A DNA stretch of 46,517 nucleotides from assembly GCA_021851865.1 (NCBI GenBank), contig JAJZBU010000021.1:1-46517 (forward strand), read 5' to 3'. Below the pieces are notes generated by a model that saw only the letters and a list, made by a program, of their open reading frames with translations, was not told the origin of the DNA and searched no databases. The translations under genes were made by a program, and so were the position numbers. Shown here piece after piece: positions 40,394-46,517 of the stretch. Each line of letters opens with the position of its first letter. The first letter of the stretch is position 1. The stretch is from Pseudomonadota bacterium. Lineage in GTDB: Bacteria; Pseudomonadota; Gammaproteobacteria; Pseudomonadales; Moraxellaceae.

Positions 40394-42731
40394 GACCAAA
40401 CCAGCTCCGCACACCCTTGACGAATTGATCGACCACCGGCAAGGCCGGCGCCGCACAAGCCGCATGCTGCGTCGGCACGGTCGAGCGCCGCAGCGGCAGA
40501 TTGACCGCATCAGGACAGCCGGCGTCGGTGAGCAGTCCGCTGGCGGGATCCATCCACTGCCAGACGATGTCGTCAGGCTGCGGCAGGTCGAGCGGCGTTG
40601 GATGCAGAGTCCGCATCATCGCGATCCACACCGGCAGAGCTGCCTGCGCACCGCTGAGTCCGGTACTGCTGTCATCGTCATTGCCGAGCCAGACCACGCT
40701 CAGCAGATCGCCGGTGAAGCCAGCGAACCAGCTGTCCCTAAGGTCATTGCTCGTCCCCGTCTTGCCCGCCATGTCGACCTGACCCGGCAGGACCCGCCCC
40801 GCCTGCGCTGCCGTACCTTGCAACATCACCTGATGCAGAGCATAGCGCAAAAGATAGACATCGCTGGCATCGGCCACCTGCCGCATCTCCAACTCATAGC
40901 GTTGCATCGCTTGCCCATGCGCGTCGACGACGACACGAATGGCGTGAATGGGCGAGCTGAACCCGCTGGCGGCGATACTCTGATAGAGGTGCAGCACATC
41001 CATCGGCGACGCCGCGATCGCCCCCAGAAACAGGGACGGCAAGGCCGGCAACTGGCCCGGTAGACCGAGGCTCTGCAAGGTCTGGATGAAGGTCGGCAGA
41101 CCGACCTGCAGACCAAGACGGATGCTGGCCAGGTTATAAGAGTGCGCCAAGGCGGCATAAAGCGGAACCGACGCCGGCGCCCCCGCCTCATCATTGTGCG
41201 GCGCCCAGGTCTGGCCATTGCCGAGATCGAGCTGCAGCGGACCGTTGTCGAGCGGCGTCGCCAAAGTCACCCGGCGCGTGCTCAAAGCGCTCAGATAGAG
41301 CGCCGGCTTGAGCAAAGAGCCCACCGGCCGGCGTATGTCCAGGGCACGGTTGTAGCCGGTGAAGGCTGCGCCGTCGGCGCTACCGACGACCGCCAGCAGA
41401 TCGCCGTTCTGTGGATCGCAGACCAGGACCGCGCCTTGCAAATGACGCCGCTGGCGTGGCGCCTGACGGCGCAGCCGATCGCGCTCGCTCTGCAGCGATC
41501 GCTGCGCCACTTCCTCGACGCGCGGATCGAGATTGGTGAAGATGCGCAAGCCCTGACTGCCAAGATCAGCGTCGCGATAGTCACTATGCAACTGCGCCCG
41601 CACCACTTCCATGTACGCCGGATAGCTCGTGCCGCTGGCATTGGGGTGCCGAATCAGGCGCAGGGGGGTGGCGACGTAGCGCTGATAGTCCTGACGCGAG
41701 ATGGCGTGCGTGGCCAGCATGTTGGCGAGCACCACGTTGCGCCGACGCAAGGCTAGGCGTGGATGCTGATGCGGATCATAGAGGCTGGGACCACGCACCA
41801 TGCCGACCAGGGTCGCCACCTCGGCGACGTCGAGATCGCGCACCGGCTGACCAAAGTCGTCTTGCGCTGCGAGAGCGAAGCCGTGTACGGCGTGTTGTCC
41901 CACCTGGCCGAGATAGACCTCGTTGAGATAGGCCTCGAGTATCTCATTTTTGCTGTAGTGCAGCTCGAGCAGCAAGGCCATGACGACCTCGCGCAGCTTG
42001 CGATGCCAGGTGCGCTCGTCGCTGAGAAAGAGATTTTTGACCAACTGCTGGGTCAAGGTGCTCCCACCCTGGTGCCAGTTGCCATGGCGTGCGTCCGTCC
42101 ACAGGGCGCGCAGCGATCCGCGCAGGGAAATGCCGTGGTGGTGATAAAAAGAGCGATCTTCGGTCGCCAGCAGCGCCGCAATGAGCGAAGGCGGGGCATC
42201 CTGCAGCCGCATCAGCACCCGATCCTCCTGCGACCCCGGATAGATGCTACCGATGATCATCGGATCGAGGCGCACCAGGGTGGCGTCACCCTGGCTGGCA
42301 CTGAGCCGGTTCAACCCGGCGGCGGTAAAATGCAGGCGCAAGACCTGCTCAGGCGTGACCGCGTCGGCAAAATGAAACCCGCGCGTGTGCACAAGAAGAT
42401 CGCTGGCCGCGATCTGATAGGAACCCGGCTGGCGTAGATCGCCGATGCGGTAGTGTAGCCGCTGCAACTCCGCGACGACATCGCTCTCCTGCCAGGGTGC
42501 CCCGGCGTAGAGATCCAGTGGCCGCGCATAGACTTTTGCCGGCAGGGTCCAGCGATGGCTCTCAAAGGCAGTACGCAGACTGCGATCCAGCCGCACCAGC
42601 GCCAGCGCGGCGAAGGCCAGAGCGAAGAGCAGAGCCAGCACAAGGAGTGCGCCGAGAAAGCCGCGGCCACGACCACCACGTCGCCGTTCCTTGCGCCCCG
42701 TCTCCTGCTCCGCTTTCCTGCGCCGCGCCAT
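40383..42731 (-). CDS. mrcB: Penicillin-binding protein 1B (bifunctional)
   Basis: 782-residue class A PBP that polymerises glycan strands and cross-links peptides. A basic cytoplasmic tail and one helix (about 24-46) anchor it. The UB2H-like region precedes the glycosyltransferase domain, with catalytic Glu191 in ATEDRSFYHHHG and GGSTLTQQLVKN (222-233). The transpeptidase motifs are SLLK (Ser472, Lys475), SYN (531-533) and KTGTS (657-661). A short Cys-containing tail after 730 is unusual looking but unclassified. It heads the unit mrcB-lpoP-ATP-grasp-serC and has a candidate promoter at 42759-42787. Confidence 0.96.
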   Translation of the reverse strand: MARRRKAEQETGRKERRRGGRGRGFLGALLVLALLFALAFAALALVRLDRSLRTAFESHRWTLPAKVYARPLDLYAGAPWQESDVVAELQRLHYRIGDLRQPGSYQIAASDLLVHTRGFHFADAVTPEQVLRLHFTAAGLNRLSASQGDATLVRLDPMIIGSIYPGSQEDRVLMRLQDAPPSLIAALLATEDRSFYHHHGISLRGSLRALWTDARHGNWHQGGSTLTQQLVKNLFLSDERTWHRKLREVVMALLLELHYSKNEILEAYLNEVYLGQVGQHAVHGFALAAQDDFGQPVRDLDVAEVATLVGMVRGPSLYDPHQHPRLALRRRNVVLANMLATHAISRQDYQRYVATPLRLIRHPNASGTSYPAYMEVVRAQLHSDYRDADLGSQGLRIFTNLDPRVEEVAQRSLQSERDRLRRQAPRQRRHLQGAVLVCDPQNGDLLAVVGSADGAAFTGYNRALDIRRPVGSLLKPALYLSALSTRRVTLATPLDNGPLQLDLGNGQTWAPHNDEAGAPASVPLYAALAHSYNLASIRLGLQVGLPTFIQTLQSLGLPGQLPALPSLFLGAIAASPMDVLHLYQSIAASGFSSPIHAIRVVVDAHGQAMQRYELEMRQVADASDVYLLRYALHQVMLQGTAAQAGRVLPGQVDMAGKTGTSNDLRDSWFAGFTGDLLSVVWLGNDDDSSTGLSGAQAALPVWIAMMRTLHPTPLDLPQPDDIVWQWMDPASGLLTDAGCPDAVNLPLRRSTVPTQHAACAAPALPVVDQFVKGVRSWFGHGP

Positions 42732-42758
42732 GCCCTGATCCCCGAGAACTCAGTGGCG

Positions 42759-42787
42759 ATTGTCGCATGCGGCGAAGCTCGTGGTAA
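42759..42787 (-). promoter_or_regulatory. Candidate promoter of mrcB
   Basis: On the minus strand TTACCA (42782-42787) and GACAAT (42759-42764) are 17 bases apart, each a 4/6 match to consensus, 28 bases before the mrcB ATG. The spacer is shared with the divergent kinase gene. Confidence 0.35.
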
Positions 42788-42822
42788 GCTCCACCGCATC
42801 AGTCTGCGAACGGTATCCCAGC

Positions 42823-43812
42823 ATGTATGAGTTTGATGTCTATGCCCTCGGCAACGCCTTGGTCGATCGCGAATATCACGTCGATGACTCCCTGCTCGCC
42901 GAGGTTGGACTAGATAAGGGCATGATGACCCTGATCGATGCCGATCGTCGCCACCAGCTGCTCGCTCTGCTCGATGCCCGTTACCCCTGTTTGCAGCAGG
43001 CCTGCGGCGGTTCAGCGGCGAACAGCGTCGTCGCCGTCGCCGCCCTCGGTGGCCGTGCTTTCTACGCCTGCCGTGTCGCCGACGATGCGCTCGGCGAATT
43101 TTATCACCGCGATTTGCGCGCTGCCGGTGTCGCCTGTCGCCGCCTCGAACCAGGCGTTCCCGGCCATACCGGCACCTGCCTGGTTCTGGTCAGCGATGAC
43201 GCTGAACGCACCATGGCGACCCATCTCGGCGCCACCGCCGACTTCGCCGCCAGAGATCTCGACGAAACCCACCTGATCAGCAGCCGCTGGCTCTACATCG
43301 AAGGCTATCTCGCCAGTTCGGACTCGGCTCGCGCCGCCGTGGCGCGTGCGCGCCATCTGGCACGCGCGCATGACATCCCGATCGCGCTGACTTTCTCCGA
43401 CCCGTCCATGACCCTGCACTTCCGTCAGGCTCTGCGTGACATGATCGACACCGGAGTCGACCTGCTGTTCTGCAACGAGGAAGAAGCGCGGCTGTTCAGT
43501 GGCGAAGCCAGCCTGGAGCGGGCGCTGCCTTTCCTGCTCACCCTCGCCCGTCGCCTCGTCATCACTCGCGGCGCACAAGGCGCCCTGATCGTCGACGCCG
43601 AACGATGCCTCAGCATCCCCGCCCCGGTGGTTCAGGCGATCGACAGCAATGGCGCCGGCGACGCTTTCGCCGGTACTTTCCTTTACGGCATCACCCATGA
43701 CCTCGACGCCGAACACGCCGCGCACCTGGCGGCTCGCGTCGCCGCCCAGGTGGTCAGCCGCTACGGCCCTCGCCTACCCCTGGCTACCTACGCCGAGCTC
43801 CTCACCCCTTAG
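42823..43812 (+). CDS. PfkB-family carbohydrate/nucleoside kinase
   Basis: 329-residue sugar or nucleoside kinase of the ribokinase superfamily. The N-terminal signature CGGSAANSVVAVAALGG (about 67-83) and the C-terminal anion hole with catalytic Asp, GAGDAF (GAGD 277-280), are intact. It looks more like the adenosine-kinase-like group found in gammaproteobacteria than like phosphofructokinase. The substrate is unknown. The ATG giving MYEFDVYALGNALVD was chosen by homology; there is only a weak ribosome binding site. It is divergent from mrcB and convergent with norR, with 3 bases between stops. Confidence 0.88.
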   Translation: MYEFDVYALGNALVDREYHVDDSLLAEVGLDKGMMTLIDADRRHQLLALLDARYPCLQQACGGSAANSVVAVAALGGRAFYACRVADDALGEFYHRDLRAAGVACRRLEPGVPGHTGTCLVLVSDDAERTMATHLGATADFAARDLDETHLISSRWLYIEGYLASSDSARAAVARARHLARAHDIPIALTFSDPSMTLHFRQALRDMIDTGVDLLFCNEEEARLFSGEASLERALPFLLTLARRLVITRGAQGALIVDAERCLSIPAPVVQAIDSNGAGDAFAGTFLYGITHDLDAEHAAHLAARVAAQVVSRYGPRLPLATYAELLTP

Positions 43813-43815
43813 GCC

Positions 43816-45339
43816 TCATGCCTTCAGCCCGAGTCGACGCGCCAGTTTATGCAGATTGCTCGCGTCGACACCGAGACGACGCGCCGCCGCCGCCCAGTTG
43901 CCGCCGCTTTGCTGCCAGGCCGTCTGCAGATATTGACGCTGAAAATTGGCGACGGCGACGTCGAGTGGCGGCAACACTTGTGACGTCGAAAGCGCGGGCT
44001 CAGGCGGGCTTTGGACACGCGCGGCGGTGTCGAGATCGAGCAGATCGGCGGCCAGGGTGACGATGTCCGTGCGCACGGCGCCACGACTGAGCGCCTTGAT
44101 CGCGGCGCGACTGATCACGTGCTCGAGCTCGCGCACATTGCCCGGCCAGTGATAGTCGAGGAGCAAGGCTTCGGCCTCCGGCGACAGGCGCAGGCTGCGC
44201 AGGCCGAGACGAGCGCGGTTGAGCTCGAGAAAACGCCCGGCGAGCAGAAGGATGTCATGACCACGCTGGCGCAAGGGTGGAATCGGCACGGGATAGACGG
44301 ACAGGCGATGGTAGAGATCAGCGCGAAAACTGCCTTCGCGCACGCACTGCTGTAGATGGCGATTGGTGGCGGCAACGATACGCACGTCGACCTTGCGCGG
44401 ATGATCTTCCCCCAGGCGCTGGATCTCACCATTTTGCAAGGTACGAAGGAGCTTGGCCTGAATGCTCAAAGGCAATTCCCCGACCTCATCAAGAAACAGG
44501 GTACCGCCATCGGCGGCCTCGAAGCGACCGGCGCGATCCTGGCTGGCACCGGAGAAGGCGCCTTTGACATGACCGAACAGCTCGCTCTCCGCCAGCGACT
44601 CCGGTAGCGCCGCGCAGTTGACGTGCACCAGAGGCCGCGAGCGCGCTGAATGGCGATGCAGATGTCGCGCAAACAACTCCTTGCCGACGCCGGTCTCGCC
44701 GAGCAGCAGCACCGGCAGATCAGAATCTGCCACCACCTTGAGCTCTTCGATCAGTTGGGTGATCTCTGGACTTTGTCCGAGAATATCGTCCTCGCCATCG
44801 ATCGTCTCGGTGCCGGGCTCCTGCGTCCATCGATGCAGGCTCAGGCTGCGCACCTCTTCCTCAAGGCGCGTCATGCGCAGGGCCGCCTCCACCAACAAGA
44901 GATGCTCGCCGAGTATGCGCTGCATGTCAGCGTCGAAACGGGCGCCGGCGAGAGCGTCGAGGGTCAGCACACCCCAGGGCCGTCCTTCGACGAAGAGGCT
45001 GACGCCCATGCAATCGTGCACCGGCAGAGGTTCCCCCGCCTGGTCGGCGAGCAAGCCATCATAGGGATCCGGCAGTTCGCTGCCCGGCATGAAACGCACC
45101 GGCTCGCGCTGCTGCAAGATGCGCGCGAAGCGCGGATGCAATGCGACGCGAAAGCGGCGGCCGAACGCCTCATGCACAAGACCATCGACCGCCACCGGCA
45201 CCAGGGCATCCTCCTGCAGGCGCAGCAAAGCCACCGCGTCACACTGAAAATACATGCGCAGGACGTGCACCAGGCGCTGCAAGCGTATCGCCGAAGGCAG
45301 AGACGTCACGAGATCGGCGAGCAGACTGGCATCGATCAT
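43816..45339 (-). CDS. norR: NO-responsive sigma-54 activator NorR
   Basis: 507-residue enhancer-binding protein. The N-terminal GAF domain senses NO through a mononuclear iron; the residues that match the E. coli ligand region are Asp94 (PDPYDG), Cys110 (VHDC) and Asp128 (LTLDA). The AAA+ domain has Walker A GETGVGKE (214-221) and Walker B LFLDE (281-285). The sigma-54 contact loop is GAFSGA (260-265) instead of GAFTGA. A Fis-type helix-turn-helix ends the protein (NWAAAARRLGVDASNLHKLARRLG region). The ATG is used; an in-frame TTG two codons earlier has a better-spaced ribosome binding site. It is divergent from ytfE, with three enhancer sites between. Confidence 0.93.
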   Translation of the reverse strand: MIDASLLADLVTSLPSAIRLQRLVHVLRMYFQCDAVALLRLQEDALVPVAVDGLVHEAFGRRFRVALHPRFARILQQREPVRFMPGSELPDPYDGLLADQAGEPLPVHDCMGVSLFVEGRPWGVLTLDALAGARFDADMQRILGEHLLLVEAALRMTRLEEEVRSLSLHRWTQEPGTETIDGEDDILGQSPEITQLIEELKVVADSDLPVLLLGETGVGKELFARHLHRHSARSRPLVHVNCAALPESLAESELFGHVKGAFSGASQDRAGRFEAADGGTLFLDEVGELPLSIQAKLLRTLQNGEIQRLGEDHPRKVDVRIVAATNRHLQQCVREGSFRADLYHRLSVYPVPIPPLRQRGHDILLLAGRFLELNRARLGLRSLRLSPEAEALLLDYHWPGNVRELEHVISRAAIKALSRGAVRTDIVTLAADLLDLDTAARVQSPPEPALSTSQVLPPLDVAVANFQRQYLQTAWQQSGGNWAAAARRLGVDASNLHKLARRLGLKA

Positions 45340-45397
45340 GGTCAATAAAACCCTTTCCTGGTCAAAACAACCTTAACCGCTTAGGGTTTAAAAAACC
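45340..45397 (+). promoter_or_regulatory. Three NorR enhancer sites (GGT-N7-ACC)
   Basis: Three copies of GGT-N7-ACC lie in the norR-ytfE spacer: 45340-45352 (adjoining the norR start codon), 45360-45372 and 45385-45397. Each has an AT-rich centre and the GT-N7-AC core described for NorR of E. coli and Ralstonia. Centres are 20 and 25 bases apart. E. coli norVW also has three. The first site could let NorR repress its own gene. Confidence 0.85.
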
Positions 45398-45436
45398 ATC
45401 TATTTCTTATGCCCATGATGAATAATGAATTTTTTA

Positions 45437-45452
45437 TGGCACAAACATTGCT
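45437..45452 (+). promoter_or_regulatory. Sigma-54 promoter of ytfE
   Basis: TGGCAC-N5-TTGCT is a full match to the -24/-12 consensus. Transcription would start near 45463, leaving a 25-base leader with AGGAG before ytfE. The enhancers end about 40 bases upstream. Confidence 0.9.
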
Positions 45453-45487
45453 TATAGAACTTCGTCTTTCATCCACAGGAGTCTCTC

Positions 45488-46159
45488 ATGACCTTACTCG
45501 ACCAGTCTCTCGGCGAAATCGCCCGCACCCTGCCCGGCGCCACCGGCATTTTCCACACCCACAAACTCGATTTCTGTTGTGGCGGTGACATCAGTCTGCG
45601 CGAGGCGGCTACCCGCAAGGGCATCGACGCCGAACATCTCGCCCAGGAACTCAGCACCTTGAAGCACGACGAAGCACCCGCGCAGTCCCTGCCCGACGCT
45701 GCGAGCATGATCGAACACCTTCTACAGCGATACCACGCCCAGCATCGCCTGCAGTTGCCCGAACTCATCCGCCTGGCGCAGCGCGTCGAACGCGTCCACA
45801 CCCGCCATCCGTCCTGCCCGAGCGGTCTGGCGCAGCAACTCGATAACATGTTGCAAGAGCTGGAGAGCCACATGCTGAAAGAGGAACAGGTCCTCTTCCC
45901 CTGGCTGCTGCGCGAGCAGGCCCCCTGGCCGGAAGGCCCCATCGCCATGATGCGCTTCGAGCACGATCAGCATGGCGAGTCGCTGGCCGAAGTGATCCGT
46001 CTCACCCACGATATCCAGTTGCCCGAAGACGCCTGCAACACCTGGACAGCCCTGTACACCGGCCTCGAGGCTTTCCGCCGCGACCTGATGCAGCACATCC
46101 ACCTCGAAAACAACGTCCTGTTCAAGGGCCTGCTCCATGAACCAGCGGATCTCGTCTAG
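45488..46159 (+). CDS. ytfE: Iron-sulfur cluster repair di-iron protein YtfE/DnrN/NorA
   Basis: 223-residue cytoplasmic hemerythrin-like di-iron protein that protects or repairs Fe-S clusters under nitrosative stress; the Ralstonia homologue NorA is encoded before the NO reductase. The N-terminal domain has LDFCCGG (Cys30, Cys31). The metal ligands are visible as His in RYHAQHR (about 83), ESHMLKEEQ (His128, Glu132/133), RFEHDQH (about 159) and MQHIHLENN (about 203-207). AGGAG lies 6 bases before the ATG. A degraded norC-like sequence starts 9 bases after its stop. Confidence 0.95.
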   Translation: MTLLDQSLGEIARTLPGATGIFHTHKLDFCCGGDISLREAATRKGIDAEHLAQELSTLKHDEAPAQSLPDAASMIEHLLQRYHAQHRLQLPELIRLAQRVERVHTRHPSCPSGLAQQLDNMLQELESHMLKEEQVLFPWLLREQAPWPEGPIAMMRFEHDQHGESLAEVIRLTHDIQLPEDACNTWTALYTGLEAFRRDLMQHIHLENNVLFKGLLHEPADLV

Positions 46160-46168
46160 GAGTGCATC

Positions 46169-46367
46169 ATGCAGGAAGTTTTCAGCAAAGCGATGGCACG
46201 CAACATTTTTCTCGGTGGTGCCGTCTTTTTCTTCTCATCTATCTGATGCTCAGCGTCGACATCTGGCGACAGATCCCGCAGCGCGATCATGCCGACCAGA
46301 TGACCGCCGCGCTCGCCACGGCAAGTACTTGATGGACAGCAATAACTGCATCGGCTACCATGCGATG
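46169..46367 (+). pseudogene. norC: Decayed nitric oxide reductase subunit C (norC)
   Basis: An ATG with AGGAG 6 bases upstream opens MQEVFSKAMARNIFLGG, which matches the NorC N-terminus, but stops at 46244-46246. Shifting frame at about 46234 continues LIYLMLSVDIW and QMTAALAT; a second shift near 46319 gives GKYLMDSNNCIGYHA. This corresponds to NorC GK...NNCxGCHT with the second heme Cys replaced by Tyr (TAC, 46356-46358). Two single-base deletions and this substitution make it nonfunctional. The rest of NorC (about 80 residues) is not seen. The right boundary is approximate. Two read errors alone would not explain the lost Cys. Confidence 0.8.
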
Positions 46368-46411
46368 CATAGGCTGGTACTCGCTTGCTGGTGTGTGTGG
46401 CGTTGGAACCT

Positions 46412-46517
46412 TCACACTAACAGACGGATACCGGCCTTTTTATTGCTATTTTGTCCCACGATGATCTCACCGAGGGTACGGGCGAACGCCCTGGCGGACC
46501 GTGGGACGAAAGAGCCT
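46412..46517 (-). other. Unassigned sequence at the window end with an inverted repeat
   Basis: GTCCCACG (46453-46460) and CGTGGGAC (46500-46507) are perfect inverted copies with 39 bases between, and GGGC/GCCC can pair inside. On the minus strand two frames are open from the edge; one ends at 46412 after about 34 codons. It could be a structured RNA, the end of a mobile element or a gene end that displaced the 3' part of norC. Nothing is recognised. Confidence 0.3.

Noticed and set aside
43936-45345. Assigning the sigma-54 activator to another family such as NtrC or PrpR
   Set aside because: It has a GAF domain instead of a receiver domain, with the HDC and PDPYDG segments of NorR, and lies beside ytfE with GGT-N7-ACC sites, so NorR is the better call.

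Overview
The window looks like a GC-rich gammaproteobacterial chromosome segment. The evidence is the rplKAJL-rpoBC-rpsLG-fusA-tuf order, a tRNA-Tyr/Gly/Thr-tufB-tRNA-Trp-secE-nusG block, a dapA-bamC-purC cluster, an argD-argF pair beside grxD, and a PBP1b gene followed by a TPR lipoprotein resembling Pseudomonas LpoP. I cannot name the genus. No CRISPR array, prophage, integron or recognisable insertion sequence is visible.

Region 1 (1-16871, minus strand) is the translation/transcription superoperon. Read on the minus strand it runs: tRNA-Tyr, tRNA-Gly, tRNA-Thr, tufB, tRNA-Trp, secE, nusG, rplK, rplA, rplJ, rplL, rpoB, rpoC, rpsL, rpsG, fusA and the start of a second tuf gene cut by the window edge. 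Control elements are visible between genes: a stable-RNA promoter, a hairpin after tufB, an L10-type leader, an attenuator plus long hairpin before rpoB, and a promoter/hairpin composite before rpsL.

Region 2 (16961-25853) is mixed housekeeping: an AraC-type regulator coupled to a membrane protein with an HExxH motif, an unknown membrane protein, rsuA, a 2-Cys peroxiredoxin, monothiol glutaredoxin grxD, argD-argF, a small secreted protein, tRNA-Met, a divergent SDR/LysR pair and tRNA-Ser.

Region 3 (25901-33385) holds a small lipoprotein, purC, bamC and dapA (minus), a copper-type P1B ATPase (plus) and ccmABCDE for cytochrome c maturation (minus). copA and ccmE meet stop to stop. ccmFGH is not present here.

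Region 4 (33523-43812) has a large acetyl-CoA hydrolase/transferase-family protein, a FliK-like/FlhB-C-terminal-like pair, and a compact minus-strand unit mrcB-lpoP-(TPR/ATP-grasp protein)-serC. A PfkB-family sugar or nucleoside kinase lies divergent to mrcB.

Region 5 (43816-46517) is a nitric-oxide response locus. NorR is divergent from ytfE. Between them are three GGT-N7-ACC enhancer sites and a consensus sigma-54 promoter. Directly after ytfE lies what reads as a decayed norC: two single-base deletions and a heme-motif CxxCH changed to CxxYH. This suggests that the NO sensor and the di-iron repair protein were kept while the cytochrome c subunit of NO reductase was lost. It is the most distinctive observation in the window. 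Nothing else here looks like a clearly undescribed system; the most useful unknowns are the HExxH membrane protein and the ATP-grasp protein in the PBP1b operon.
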